Assembly (NCBI GenBank): GCA_951813085.1
Contig: OX638348.1
Location: 2,489,627 to 2,553,626 of the forward strand
Source of the DNA: an uncultured Opitutaceae bacterium
Lineage (GTDB): Bacteria > Verrucomicrobiota > Verrucomicrobiia > Opitutales > Opitutaceae
DNA: 64,000 nt
Direction of reading: 5' to 3'
The notes below the pieces were generated by a model. The model did no database searches. It was given only the letters and a program-made list of their open reading frames with translations, and had not been told where the DNA came from. The first letter of the stretch is position 1. The number at the start of each line of letters is the position of its first letter. A program made the position numbers and the translations under genes. Positions 37,381 to 47,763 of this stretch are shown one piece after another.

Positions 37381-39792
37381 ATGGGATCGAATTTCGCTAC
37401 CAAATCTCGTAACTCGCCCCTAGGGTCAATCAATCGATTCGGCCTCGTTGTCTCCTGCGTGCTTGCATGGGGATCCGTCTCTTTCGCGTCGGAATCCTAC
37501 TTCGAGGAGACGATTACGCCCATCCTCGAAGACTCGTGCTACGATTGCCACGACTACGAATCGAAAAAGGGAGGCTTCTCGATCGACGACTACTTCACAC
37601 TCGAAGAAGTGTCCGCCAACAAGGAACAGTGGTTCAAGGCATTCAAGAACCTGCAGGCGCAAGTGATGCCACCTCCGGAAAAGGAACCTCCCACAAGCGC
37701 AGACCGCCAGATTCTACTCGATTGGATAAAGAAGGACGTCTTCAAGATTGACCCAAGCAATCCCGATCCTGGCAGCGTTTCCCATCGCCGCCTCAATCGA
37801 ATTGAATACGAAAATACGCTTTTCGAGCTAACGGGCATACGGATCGACGCCGCAGAGCTGCTTCCCGCTGACGATACCGGCTACGGATTCGACAACATCG
37901 CCGATGCCCTCAGCATCTCCCCTCTTCTCCTGGAAAAGTACATTAAAATCGCCCACGACGTAATTGATCGCTCAATACCTTCCGAGCCTTATCAGCTCCC
38001 TCAGAGCCGCCTTGAACAGAAAGCATTCCGTCACCCAGACGGACGCGAAGCCAAAAACCAGTTGAGGTTTCGCGAACGCCACGAAATCCAATCCGAATTC
38101 CGCGTAGACCTGAAAGGGGAATATCGCCTGAAAGCAGATTTCAACGCGACTCGATTCTTCAACTTCGACTACGGAAAAGCCCAGCTCCGGATATTCGTGA
38201 ACGATGATCTCAAGCATTCGGAAGAAGTGATCCACAGTTCCGAATCGCGACGCGTATTCGAGTTCAATGCCAACCTGAATCCCAGCGTCCCCTATCGAAT
38301 ACGCATGGAACTGGAGCCTAAGTACGACAGGAATGCGATCGAGTCATCGATGGCCATCGAACTGAATTCGGTATTGATCGAAGGTCCGCTAGGCGACTCC
38401 TATCGCGCGCTGAAACCTGAGTACGCTCGATTTTTCCCGGAAGGCCCGGCCTCAGGATCCAAAATCGAACAATCAGGCTACGCGCATCGCATTCTCAAGG
38501 ACTTCGCTTCCCGAGCCTACCGGCGCCCACCCTCTGACTCGACGGTCGACCGACTGGTTTCCTTCGCATTCGAAAGCATGGAGCGGGACAATCTCAGCTT
38601 TGAGCAAGGCATCGCTAAATCACTGACTGCAATTTTGTCCTCCCCTCGATTCCTCTATCGGGTAGAGGATCACCTCCCTATCGAACCCGGACAGGCCTAT
38701 GCGCAGATCGATGAGTTCGCCCTCGCTTCAAGACTGTCGTACTTTTTCTGGTCCAATATGCCTGACAAGACTCTGCTAGATCTAGCGTCTAAAGGTGAAT
38801 TGCGCCAAAATTTGGATACGCAAGTGATACGGATGCTCGAGGACAAAAAGGCCGATGCATTCGCTGAGAATTTCGTTGGCCAATGGCTCCAGTCGCGCGA
38901 CATCCCTCTTATCGGCTTGAACGAGCGCGCCATCCTCGCAGGCGATGGGCGCCCCAACTATCGATATCGCCTAGACGGCTCAGTGAGGCGCGCAATGAGG
39001 ACTGAGACGGAGATGACCTTCGAGCACATCCTAGACGGAAATCGAAGCCTGCTTGAGCTCATCGATAGCAATTATACTTTTCTAAATCGCGACTTGGCAG
39101 AGCACTATGGCATTGAAGGCGTAACGCATCGAGCTCTTCGCAAAGTCGAACTGCCGCCTGACAGCTATCGTGGAGGCATACTAACCCAAGCGACCATCCT
39201 GGGAGTTACGTCAAATCCCACACGTACCTCGCCTGTCAAGCGGGGCCTGTTCATCTTAGAAAATATTCTCGGAACGCCCGCTCCTCCAGCGCCTCCCGAT
39301 GTTCCCGAACTCGAGGAAGCTGAAAAGCAATTCGCGGACGGACACACCCCAAATATGCGCGACCTCATGGCGGTCCACCGGGAAGAAGCGCTGTGCCGCT
39401 CCTGCCATGAGCGCATGGATCCATTAGGGTTGGCCCTGGAGAATTTCAATGCCATGGGCATGTGGCGCGACGATGAAGCCGGCACTGAGATCGATCCCTC
39501 TGGCGTCCTAGTCACCGGCGAGAGATTCAACGATATTCGCGATTTGAAGCGGATTCTTGCAAACGAGCGGCGTTTAGACTATTATAGGGTCGTTTCTGAG
39601 AAAATGCTTACCTATGCGATCGGTCGCGGACTAGACTATTACGATACCCATACCATTGACTCGCTCGTAGCGGAACTCGACTCTGAGGGAGGCAAAATTC
39701 TCACATTGGTCAACGGCATCGTAAACGCTCCCGCCTTTCAGAAAACCCGAATACAATCATCCCAAAATTTTCCCATCGCGCTCGACAACTAA
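37381..39792 (+). CDS. Secreted cytochrome / DUF1587-DUF1592-DUF1588-DUF1585 protein (module 2)
   Basis: The 803-residue protein has a signal peptide (about 18-37) and an N-terminal planctomycete cytochrome domain with Cys-53, Cys-56, His-57 (CYDCHDYESKKGGFS). A DUF1587 segment follows (RLNRIEYENTLFELTG), then DUF1592 (YAQIDEFALASRLSYFFWSNMPD), DUF1588 with Cys-672, Cys-675, His-676 (CRSCHERMDPLG) and the C-terminal DUF1585 (RLDYYRVVSEKMLTYAIGRGLDYYD). This family is paired with DUF1552 proteins, as here. A redox role with extracellular organic substrates is assumed, not shown. Confidence 0.93.
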   Translation: MGSNFATKSRNSPLGSINRFGLVVSCVLAWGSVSFASESYFEETITPILEDSCYDCHDYESKKGGFSIDDYFTLEEVSANKEQWFKAFKNLQAQVMPPPEKEPPTSADRQILLDWIKKDVFKIDPSNPDPGSVSHRRLNRIEYENTLFELTGIRIDAAELLPADDTGYGFDNIADALSISPLLLEKYIKIAHDVIDRSIPSEPYQLPQSRLEQKAFRHPDGREAKNQLRFRERHEIQSEFRVDLKGEYRLKADFNATRFFNFDYGKAQLRIFVNDDLKHSEEVIHSSESRRVFEFNANLNPSVPYRIRMELEPKYDRNAIESSMAIELNSVLIEGPLGDSYRALKPEYARFFPEGPASGSKIEQSGYAHRILKDFASRAYRRPPSDSTVDRLVSFAFESMERDNLSFEQGIAKSLTAILSSPRFLYRVEDHLPIEPGQAYAQIDEFALASRLSYFFWSNMPDKTLLDLASKGELRQNLDTQVIRMLEDKKADAFAENFVGQWLQSRDIPLIGLNERAILAGDGRPNYRYRLDGSVRRAMRTETEMTFEHILDGNRSLLELIDSNYTFLNRDLAEHYGIEGVTHRALRKVELPPDSYRGGILTQATILGVTSNPTRTSPVKRGLFILENILGTPAPPAPPDVPELEEAEKQFADGHTPNMRDLMAVHREEALCRSCHERMDPLGLALENFNAMGMWRDDEAGTEIDPSGVLVTGERFNDIRDLKRILANERRLDYYRVVSEKMLTYAIGRGLDYYDTHTIDSLVAELDSEGGKILTLVNGIVNAPAFQKTRIQSSQNFPIALDN

Positions 39793-39812
39793 TCCCAAAG
39801 ACGTTCGATAAT

Positions 39813-41162
39813 ATGAAACGCAGACAATTTCTCAAAAGCCTCGGTATCTCGATTGCCCTACCCGCCTACCAATCGCTCACGCCTAAAAGTTTAGCGGCTG
39901 CCAGCGGCGCAAAGGCGGCTGCGACTACCGCTTCGGGAGCGCCTCTGCGGATGGCCTATTGCTATTTTCCAAATGGCGTGAACGAGAGTCATTGGTGGCC
40001 AAAAGGATCGGGATCGGACTTTACGCTCAATCGTACGATGCAGCCCTTGGCTAAGGTCAAGAACCAGCTTCAAGTAATCGGGGGTCTCGATCATATCAAC
40101 GCGACTGCCGGCAAAGACGGAGCCGGAGACCACGCCCGGGCCAGCGCGACCTTCCTCACCGGAGAACGGGCCAGAAAAACGGCGGGCAAGGATATTCAAG
40201 CGGGCGTTTCTATCGATCAGCTCATCGCAAGAGAAATCGGGCACCAAACTCGATTCCCTTCACTAGAGCTCACCTGCGACACCGGACGCCAAACAGGACG
40301 TTGCGATTCCGGCTACGCCTGCGCCTACCAGTACAATATTTCATGGCAGTCGCCGAACACGCCTGTCGCGCCTGAATCGAATCCACGCCTCGTCTTTGAA
40401 CGCCTCTTCGGAGGAGGTCCCATTGGGCAAAGACGTGAGAACCTGCAAAGAAGAAGAGAGCAGCAACGCTCCATACTCGACTTTGTCATGGAAGACGTAG
40501 ACGCCGTACGCCGTCAAACCGATTACCACGACTCGCAGAAGCTTGACGAATACCTAGAAAGCGTAAGAGCAATTGAAAAACGTATTGAAGATTCGGAGAC
40601 TGATACTGAAACACCGGATCCTAATGTAGCGACCCCGGAAGGCATTCCCGAGAGCTTCAGCGAGTATATGGCCCTTATGTATGACATGATGGGGCTCGCC
40701 TTCCAAACCGATTCCACCCGTGTAGCGACGCTTCAGCTCGCTCACGAAGGCATGAATACCTCCTATCCCGAAATTGGGATCGATGAAGGTCATCACTACC
40801 TTTCCCATCACAAGGAAGACCCGGACAAGATGGAGAAAATAGCGAAGATCGACCACTACTACCTGCAGCAGTTCGCCCTCTTTCTCGAGCAGCTTGATAA
40901 CATGGAAGACGTGGACGGAAATTCCGTTCTCAGCAATTCAATGATTATCTATGGCTGCGGCCACTGCGATGGGAATCGCCACACTCACGACAATCTTCCT
41001 ATCATACTCGCCGGTTCGGGCGGGGATTCCTTGAGCACCAATCGCTTCGTAAATCACGGGGCCCTCCCAATGACGAACCTCTATCTCGGGCTTGCTCAGA
41101 AGATGGGCCTGAACCAGCTCACCCGTCTCGGAGATTCGACCGGAGCGCTCGCGAACGTCTAG
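39813..41162 (+). CDS. DUF1552 secreted partner protein (module 2)
   Basis: This 449-residue protein begins with a short RRQFLKSLGISIALPAY signal that looks Tat-like. DUF1552 features follow: RMAYCYFPNGVNESHWWPKG, LQVIGGLDHINA, TFLTGERARKT and the C-terminal IIYGCGHCDGNRHTHDNLP block. DUF1552 is structurally related to DUF1501 and is regularly encoded after DUF1592 cytochrome proteins; the gap here is 20 bases. The enzymatic reaction is unknown. Confidence 0.93.
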   Translation: MKRRQFLKSLGISIALPAYQSLTPKSLAAASGAKAAATTASGAPLRMAYCYFPNGVNESHWWPKGSGSDFTLNRTMQPLAKVKNQLQVIGGLDHINATAGKDGAGDHARASATFLTGERARKTAGKDIQAGVSIDQLIAREIGHQTRFPSLELTCDTGRQTGRCDSGYACAYQYNISWQSPNTPVAPESNPRLVFERLFGGGPIGQRRENLQRRREQQRSILDFVMEDVDAVRRQTDYHDSQKLDEYLESVRAIEKRIEDSETDTETPDPNVATPEGIPESFSEYMALMYDMMGLAFQTDSTRVATLQLAHEGMNTSYPEIGIDEGHHYLSHHKEDPDKMEKIAKIDHYYLQQFALFLEQLDNMEDVDGNSVLSNSMIIYGCGHCDGNRHTHDNLPIILAGSGGDSLSTNRFVNHGALPMTNLYLGLAQKMGLNQLTRLGDSTGALANV

Positions 41163-41303
41163 AGCCACGCGGCCAAGCCAGCCCGCAAAGCCAAGCGGAT
41201 GGGGCGATAATCGAGAATTTTTCAGAAATTCTGTAATATTCCGGAAGGTCCGCATATATACAGGAGTGGCCTCCTATCATCCCAGTCCCGCAAAACCCGC
41301 CGA

Positions 41304-41834
41304 TTGTTGAACGAACCCACTCAGCCGATTCAATTCTACGAGGAATTGCTAGAGCGCCTTCAGCCTCGCCTCTCCGGATACATCCTATCGCTCACCGCCA
41401 GCCCCTCAGACGTCGATGATATACGCCAGGAAACGAACCACGTCCTTCTTAGTAAAATGGGCGATTTCAAGCAGCCCGGGAACTTCGATGCCTGGGCGTT
41501 CAAAATTGCCTATTTTCAGAGCCTATCGTTCTTGCAGAAACGATCTCGATCCAAGCTAGCCTTCAACGAAACGCTCCTGAAAACGATCGCGGATGAGTAC
41601 GCAACGCCCGACAATGAAATTGAAAAGAGGATCAATCATCTCGAACGCTGCCTCTCCCAGCTGCAGGATCGAACGCGATCAATCGTCAACGAATACTATT
41701 TCCACAATCGCTCAATCAATGAAATCGCGGGGAGCTTTTCCCTCAAACCCAATCACGTCGCCCAGGTACTTTACCGGGCCCGGAAAGCGCTATTTAAGTG
41801 TATTATAGAAACGGAGACGAATCGCCATGAATGA
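41304..41834 (+). CDS. ECF-type RNA polymerase sigma factor
   Basis: The 176-residue protein has sigma region 2 (SGYILSLTASPSDVDDIRQETNHVLL, with the DDIRQE core) and region 4 (LQDRTRSIVNEYYFHNRSINEIAGSFSLKPNHVAQVLYRARKAL) of ECF sigma factors. Region 3 is absent, as expected. TTG codons at 41304 and 41307 are possible starts; no ATG fits. The stop overlaps the start of the next gene by 8 bases. That gene begins with an anti-sigma-like segment, so the pair should work together, the sigma factor probably activating its own locus. Confidence 0.9.
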   Translation: MLNEPTQPIQFYEELLERLQPRLSGYILSLTASPSDVDDIRQETNHVLLSKMGDFKQPGNFDAWAFKIAYFQSLSFLQKRSRSKLAFNETLLKTIADEYATPDNEIEKRINHLERCLSQLQDRTRSIVNEYYFHNRSINEIAGSFSLKPNHVAQVLYRARKALFKCIIETETNRHE

Positions 41835-44800
41835 ACTGCATTCGCTAATCGCTAAGATGCTAAATAACAGGCTAACGCCAAATGAACGCAAGCAGCTGGA
41901 AGCCTTGTTGGGAAATGATTCGGAGGCCCGCAAGCTCTACATCGCCCAATGTCAGCTCCACACCCGTTTGGAAGAAGACCGAGCCGCAAAGGAATTGATT
42001 CGCGCCACCGCTCCTATCGATCAAGGCGAAGCCATTCTCTCCCAGGCGCAAAAGCCCACCTTCCTAAAACGACTTCCTTCGCACATCGGAATCGTCGCCG
42101 CATCCGCCGCCATCAGCTTCGTTGGGATAGTCACATACTTGAACCTGACAAGCAGCTCCAGCGATAGTGACGGAACCGGTTTCTCATCGTCGGTCTTGTC
42201 CCCACAGGAAACCTACGAGCAAGTAGACTTTCCCGAGTCGGGAAACCTCAAACGACCTCCCACGAATTTCGCCACAGTTTCTATGCCTGCTCCCAGCATG
42301 GAAGTCAGCTTCAATCGCGACATTCGCCCAATCCTTTCTGACAACTGCTACCATTGCCACGGTCCGGATGCCGAGTCGAGGAAAGCGGAGCTGAGACTCG
42401 ACATAGAAGCCAATGCGTTCGTCGCCCACGGCAAGTACGAGCCCGCGATCGTACGAGGCGATCCCTCGGCAAGCCCTCTCTACCAACGCATCACGACCGA
42501 AGACGTGGGCGATATAATGCCGCCCCCTGAATCCCACAGGACGCTTGACGCCAATCAAAAGGAACTCATCCGCAAGTGGATTGAGCAAGGTGCCGCATGG
42601 GAAGGCCATTGGGCATTCATTGTTCCTGAAAAACCTGACGCTCCTAATCGAGAATGGGGCGTCAACGAGATTGACGCGTTTACCCACAAAGCCATGAGCG
42701 AGCGCGGACTAGCTCCAAACGAGGAAGCGGATCGCCCTACGATCGCGAGACGCTTGGCCTTGGATCTAACCGGCCTTCCACCCACGCCAAAACTGGTTGA
42801 CGCTTTCGTGAAGGATACTTCTGACAATGCCTACGAGAATCTGGTGGATTCCTTGCTGGCTTCAACTGCGTACGGCGAGCATCAAGCGCGCCTTTGGCTG
42901 GATGCGGCCCGATACGCCGACACGCACGGATTGCACTTGGATAACTATCGTGAGATTTGGCCCTACCGCGACTGGGTGATCGACGCCTTCAACGACAACA
43001 AGCCATTCGACGCCTTTACCGTAGAACAGATTGCTGGGGATCTGCTCCCGTCACCAAGCCTGCAGCAACGCCTTGCCACTGGATTCAATCGCTGCAATCC
43101 AACCACGAGCGAAGGAGGGGCCATCGATGCGGAGTATCGGGCGATCTATGCTAAAGATCGCGTAGAAACAACTGCTACCGTCTTTCTGGGACTCACAATG
43201 GGATGCGCCTCTTGCCACGACCACAAGTTCGATCCCTTGTCGATGGAAGACTTCTATCGTTTCTCAGCCTTCTTCAATAATTTCGATGGGCCGATCATGG
43301 ATGGAAACGCTTACGACACGAGACCGATCGTAACCATACCCCAACAACAGCATAGCGAAAATTGGATACAGGTGAAAGCGAAACGCGATTCGCTTGCCGA
43401 AGCGATCGAGTCCCTGAAAAATAGCAAGAACGCGGAATTCGAAGAATGGAAAGCGAATGAAGAAAGAACTTATCATTCTCATAAATTCATCGAGGGCGCG
43501 GCATTTGAAATTCAGGTAGCCGGCCCAGATAAGGAAATCCAGAAAGATCCGAAGCCGGGTACCCTTGCTGCGAGCATGGGCGATCGCATCGACTTTGGAG
43601 ACTCTCCGTTCGAATTCAATCCCGACAAACCCTTCACTCTTCTAGTGAGCGCTAAATTGCCAGTCGAATCCGGCGCCAAGCAAAGTCGCATACCGCTTAT
43701 CGAGCAATTCGACGGGGATCGGGGCTGGCGTCTTTCCATTGCGAATTCAGACATCGCATTCCCCAATCGCTATCAAATCACCTTTGAACTGATCCACTCT
43801 CTCAGGAACAACAACCTGATATCTGTCACTACAAAGAGCGAGCGCGCCAACCCGCGAGAATTCAGCTCCCCTACAATCAATATAAGCTACGACGGATCTG
43901 GATCCATTGCGGGGCTTAGTATCACATCGGGATCCCGACAGCCCTACAACTACTCGAAAGTCATTGACAATCTTGACGGATCGGTGGCCACCAATGCTCC
44001 CTTACGCATTGGCTATTTCAAGGAAGGCCTTATCGATCCCAATCTAGCAGCCAAGGAGTTCAAGATTGGTTACCGAGATAAAAGCGCCGATGGGCCGAAG
44101 ACGGGCTCCATCAATAGCATCAAGTTTTACGATCGAAACGTGTTCGCTTTCGAATTCAGCGGAGGAGGCTCCGAAAAACGCGTAAAGGAAATCCTTTACA
44201 TACCCGAAGAGAGGCACAGAGGGCGGGAGGTATCCCAGCTAGAAACTTACTATTTCATCAATTTCGTCCCCGAGTATCGTGAACTTAGATACAAGCAAGC
44301 GATCAATGATATGCTGTACAACCATATCTACGATCAAGCCACCGTTTCGTTAGTTATGGAGGAGAGGGACTCAGCCCCTACTGCAAGAATTCTAGAGCGA
44401 GGTGAATACGATAAGCCAGGAAAGGAAGTATTCGCGGACATTCCCGAATCGCTAGGCGGTCTCCCAGACTCTGCCCCAAAAAATCGCTTGGGACTCGCTC
44501 ATTGGCTTGTAGACCCCAGCAATCCTCTCACCGCGCGTGTTGCCGTCAATCGATTTTGGCAAAACCTGTTCGGAACGGGTATCGTGGCGACTTCGGAAGA
44601 CTTCGGCATCATGGGAGAAAACCCAAGCCATCCCGAACTCCTTGATTGGCTCGCGATTCACTTCCAAGAAACGAACTGGGACATCAAGGCCATGATTAAG
44701 CTTATGGTGATGTCTGCTACCTATCGGCAAGATTCCAAAATCGACCCTGAAGAACTTGCTATAGACCGAGCCAATCGCTTTCTCGCCCGTGGACCCCGGC

Positions 44801-45432
44801 ATCGTCTTGATGGAGAAGTTCTTAGGGACAAAGCTCTATACGTCAGCGGAAGCCTGAATCCACAAATCGGAGGCCCCCCTGTGAAACCCTACCAGCCGGA
44901 AGGGATTTGGAATGCAGTCGCGTATTCAGATTCCAATACTGCTCACTTTAGTCAAGATAGCGGAGATGCCCTTTATAGGCGGAGCATATACACATTCTGG
45001 AAGCGGACAGCGCCCCCACCCAATATGGTGGTATTCGACGTCCCTTCTCGTGAAAATTGCAATGTGCGCCGCGAGCGGACCAACACGCCTCTCCAAGCCC
45101 TCACGCTCATGAATGACCCACAATACGTGGAAGCTGCTCGAAATCTGGCTGAACGCGCCATGGAAACCACTCAAGGCGATGAATCCGAGAAGATTAGGGC
45201 TATGTATGCGTTTGCTTTCGGATCCTCCCCATCAGCGAAACATCAGGAAATACTCGAACGATCCTATCGGAAGTTCCACTCCTCGTTCGCTGAAAAACGG
45301 TCCGATGCCGCCGCATTTATACAAGTTGGGGACTCGCACCCCAATAGTCATCTAGACCCCGTTAAGCTGGCGTCCTACACCATGGTCGCGAACCAGATCA
45401 TGAATCTCGATTCTTTCATCAACAAATACTAG
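41827..45432 (+). CDS. Anti-sigma-like / membrane helix / cytochrome / DUF1549 / LamG-like / DUF1553 fusion (module 3)
   Basis: This 1201-residue protein begins with about 85 cytoplasmic residues resembling FecR/anti-sigma N-termini of this phylum ([22 protein letters not shown], then [20 protein letters not shown]). One membrane helix (87-106) and a linker follow. Then come a cytochrome domain with Cys-174, Cys-177, His-178 (CYHCHGPD), DUF1549 with a second CxxCH at 460-464, a beta-rich LamG/concanavalin-like insert (about 590-790) and DUF1553 ([23 protein letters not shown]). Unlike the module 1 homologue it has no cleavable signal and is probably tethered. The overlap with the sigma gene suggests that it binds that factor and links the enzyme domain to transcription. 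Confidence 0.92.
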   Translation: MNELHSLIAKMLNNRLTPNERKQLEALLGNDSEARKLYIAQCQLHTRLEEDRAAKELIRATAPIDQGEAILSQAQKPTFLKRLPSHIGIVAASAAISFVGIVTYLNLTSSSSDSDGTGFSSSVLSPQETYEQVDFPESGNLKRPPTNFATVSMPAPSMEVSFNRDIRPILSDNCYHCHGPDAESRKAELRLDIEANAFVAHGKYEPAIVRGDPSASPLYQRITTEDVGDIMPPPESHRTLDANQKELIRKWIEQGAAWEGHWAFIVPEKPDAPNREWGVNEIDAFTHKAMSERGLAPNEEADRPTIARRLALDLTGLPPTPKLVDAFVKDTSDNAYENLVDSLLASTAYGEHQARLWLDAARYADTHGLHLDNYREIWPYRDWVIDAFNDNKPFDAFTVEQIAGDLLPSPSLQQRLATGFNRCNPTTSEGGAIDAEYRAIYAKDRVETTATVFLGLTMGCASCHDHKFDPLSMEDFYRFSAFFNNFDGPIMDGNAYDTRPIVTIPQQQHSENWIQVKAKRDSLAEAIESLKNSKNAEFEEWKANEERTYHSHKFIEGAAFEIQVAGPDKEIQKDPKPGTLAASMGDRIDFGDSPFEFNPDKPFTLLVSAKLPVESGAKQSRIPLIEQFDGDRGWRLSIANSDIAFPNRYQITFELIHSLRNNNLISVTTKSERANPREFSSPTINISYDGSGSIAGLSITSGSRQPYNYSKVIDNLDGSVATNAPLRIGYFKEGLIDPNLAAKEFKIGYRDKSADGPKTGSINSIKFYDRNVFAFEFSGGGSEKRVKEILYIPEERHRGREVSQLETYYFINFVPEYRELRYKQAINDMLYNHIYDQATVSLVMEERDSAPTARILERGEYDKPGKEVFADIPESLGGLPDSAPKNRLGLAHWLVDPSNPLTARVAVNRFWQNLFGTGIVATSEDFGIMGENPSHPELLDWLAIHFQETNWDIKAMIKLMVMSATYRQDSKIDPEELAIDRANRFLARGPRHRLDGEVLRDKALYVSGSLNPQIGGPPVKPYQPEGIWNAVAYSDSNTAHFSQDSGDALYRRSIYTFWKRTAPPPNMVVFDVPSRENCNVRRERTNTPLQALTLMNDPQYVEAARNLAERAMETTQGDESEKIRAMYAFAFGSSPSAKHQEILERSYRKFHSSFAEKRSDAAAFIQVGDSHPNSHLDPVKLASYTMVANQIMNLDSFINKY

Positions 45433-45435
45433 GAG
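45431..45435 (+). promoter_or_regulatory. Ribosome-binding site of the second DUF1501 gene
   Basis: AGGAG overlaps the TAG stop of the preceding gene and stands 7 bases before the ATG at 45443, supporting that start and coupled translation. Confidence 0.7.
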
Positions 45436-45442
45436 CACCGAT

Positions 45443-46912
45443 ATGAACCCAATCGGCCAATACATTTCGCTCGAAACCCGGCGCCAGTTCTTGGGCAAGG
45501 CTGCCAAAGGACTTGGGATCGCTGCGCTCTCTTCAATTTTGGGGCCAGCGCTCAAAACCCGCGCTACAAGTCTTCCCGATATAGGTCCGGGGTCATTCGG
45601 AGCGACCCACTTTCCGGCGAAAGCTAAACGCGGCATCTACCTTTTCATGTCTGGAGCGCCCTCCCAGCTCGACATGTACGACTACAAGCCGGGCATGAAG
45701 AAAATGTTCGACAAGGATCTCCCCGACTCCGTGAGGCGTGGACAACGCCTGACTACCATGACTTCAGGACAGGCGCGCTTTCCCATAGCGCCCACGATTT
45801 ACGACTTCGAGCAGGTCGGGCAATCCGGAGCCTGGATCAGCGAACTCCTCCCCTACACCAAGAAAATAGTAGATGATATCGCCATCATCAAATCGATGTG
45901 GACGGAGGCAATCAATCACGACCCCGCTATCACCTATATTCAAACCGGAAACCAAATCCCCGGTCGCCCCAGCTTGGGAGCCTGGCTCAGCTACGGGCTC
46001 GGAAGCCTGAACGAAAACCTGCCCACGTTCGTCGTGCTGAACTCTACCTGGACCGGTCGGAAGGAGGCGCAGGCCCTTTTCTCTCGCTTGTGGGGTGCTG
46101 GACCACTCCCATCCGAGCATCAAGGCGTCAGTTTACGGTCCAAGGGAGATCCGGTTCTCTACCTGACTGATCCGCACGGAATTAGCCGACAAACCCGGAG
46201 GGATATGCTCGATGGAGTCAACGAAATCAACGAAGACTTGTATTATGAATTTGGGGATCCAGAAACGCACGCTCGTATTTCCCAATACGAAATGGCTTTC
46301 CGAATGCAAAGCTCCGTTCCCGAGCTGACGGATCTTTCGGACGAACCCGACTATGTATTCGATCTCTACGGACCCGACGCTCGACAGCCCGGCACCTTCG
46401 CCTACAATTGCCTCATGGCGCGAAGGCTCGCTGAAAAAGGCGTGCGTTTCTCGCAAATCTTCCATCGTGGCTGGGACCAGCACGGTGTGCTCCCGAAAGA
46501 TCTGCCCAATCAATGCAAGGATGTAGACCAAGCGAGCTACGCGCTGATAACGGATCTAGAGCAGCGCGGAATGCTCGACGACACCTTGGTAATCTGGGGA
46601 GGGGAATTTGGCCGAACACTTTACTGCCAGGGTACTTTAACTGAGACGAACTACGGTCGCGATCACCATCCTCGATGCTACACCAAATGGATCGCAGGCG
46701 CCGGCGTAAAAGGAGGTTCAGTATACGGAGAGACCGATGACTTTGGTTACAATATCACCAAAGATCCGGTTCATATCCGAGATCTCAATGCCACCATTCT
46801 CAACCGATTTGGCGTCGATCATCATCAGCTCGCCTTCAAGCACCAAGGCCTGGATCTGAAGCTTACTGGTGTGGAAGAGGCGCGTGTCGTTAAGGAAATT
46901 CTCGCCGGGTAA
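45443..46912 (+). CDS. DUF1501 secreted sulfatase-fold partner protein (module 3)
   Basis: The 489-residue protein is a paralogue of the module 1 DUF1501 protein. Motifs are [51 protein letters not shown] and [12 protein letters not shown]. The N-terminus ([18 protein letters not shown], about 11-28) is a twin-arginine-type signal. It lies 10 bases after its DUF1553 partner and would form one operon with it and the sigma factor gene. The two DUF1501 proteins differ enough to suggest separate substrates. Confidence 0.93.
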   Translation: MNPIGQYISLETRRQFLGKAAKGLGIAALSSILGPALKTRATSLPDIGPGSFGATHFPAKAKRGIYLFMSGAPSQLDMYDYKPGMKKMFDKDLPDSVRRGQRLTTMTSGQARFPIAPTIYDFEQVGQSGAWISELLPYTKKIVDDIAIIKSMWTEAINHDPAITYIQTGNQIPGRPSLGAWLSYGLGSLNENLPTFVVLNSTWTGRKEAQALFSRLWGAGPLPSEHQGVSLRSKGDPVLYLTDPHGISRQTRRDMLDGVNEINEDLYYEFGDPETHARISQYEMAFRMQSSVPELTDLSDEPDYVFDLYGPDARQPGTFAYNCLMARRLAEKGVRFSQIFHRGWDQHGVLPKDLPNQCKDVDQASYALITDLEQRGMLDDTLVIWGGEFGRTLYCQGTLTETNYGRDHHPRCYTKWIAGAGVKGGSVYGETDDFGYNITKDPVHIRDLNATILNRFGVDHHQLAFKHQGLDLKLTGVEEARVVKEILAG

Positions 46913-46929
46913 ATGCCATTGAATAGCTC

Positions 46930-46968
46930 GGATCCGCTTCGCACGTTAGCGAGGCGGGATACGGATCC
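46930..46968. terminator. Imperfect hairpin after the module 3 operon, possible terminator
   Basis: GGATCCG near 46930 pairs with CGGATCC near 46962-46968, and the inner CTTCGC pairs with GCGAGG with one G-T wobble and a bulge. No T tract follows, so Rho-independent termination is doubtful. The hairpin lies 18 bases beyond the DUF1501 stop. The rest of 46913-47204 contains no gene that I can see. Confidence 0.35.
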
Positions 46969-47204
46969 AAGGGAACTGAGGCAACAATGACTTTTGGTTC
47001 GCTCAAACGCTCTCCGTGAAAGCCTTTACTCCACCTTATTGTCAGCAGGCGGCAAGATAGTCACCATTCCCTTCTACCCGTAGGTAGAGGACGCCATGGT
47101 CCAACAGCCCATAAATGTTAATGAACTCAAATAGGCATTTCAGGCTTTAATACGCACCAGCATACGCCGTCAACCATAGTGCTGAATTCTACGCATTCCG
47201 CCCT

Positions 47205-47759
47205 ATGAAACAATTGACTGCATCACATCGCCGCCATCTCCTCCGCTCCAAGGCTGGAGTATCGCTCGTGGAAATCATGGTGGCCATGGTCATCCTCGGC
47301 TTTTCAGGACTCGCGCTGCTAACCGGATTGATGCAGTCGCGTCGATACACGGAATTGGCAATCCACGAGAATACCGCCCTTACGATCGCCCAGGGTTATA
47401 TCGAGCAGATCAAGAACATGGAATTCGCATCGCTGGACGAAGCGATCCTTCCAACGCTCTTTCACGAAGGCGTTGCAGATACCCTGAACGTATCGCCATT
47501 GCCGGCTGATCGGTAGCGGGAGATTCCAGCACCGACGTTACGAACGCTAAACTGATCGATATCAAGAATACACCCAGCGACACGTCGGATGACATGAACC
47601 TCAATGTTATACGTTGACGACATCACCGATGCCGCAAGCAGCGTCGGAGACTCCCGCAGGGTCATCCTTCGATACGACTATTCCTATTTCGACGGGTACC
47701 GGACAATAAACAACAGCGACATGCTATACGCCATCCAATCGGACGTTCCAACCTACTGA
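47205..47759 (+). pseudogene. PilV-like type IV pseudopilin, frameshifted twice
   Basis: The first frame gives a prepilin N-terminus cut at Gly before VSLVEIMVAMVILGFSG (class III signal with Glu-5) and stops at 47514-47516. Supplying one base near 47509 continues it as SVAGDSSTDVTNAKLIDIKN. Removing one T of GTTATAC near 47607 then restores the original frame as VYVDDITDAASSVGDSRRVI, ending at TGA 47757-47759. The repaired protein has about 185 residues, normal for PilV/GspI-like minor pseudopilins. The next prepilin gene starts 4 bases later. The two indels cancel, so the lesion could be old decay or base-calling errors. Confidence 0.8.
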
Positions 47760-47763
47760 TACA

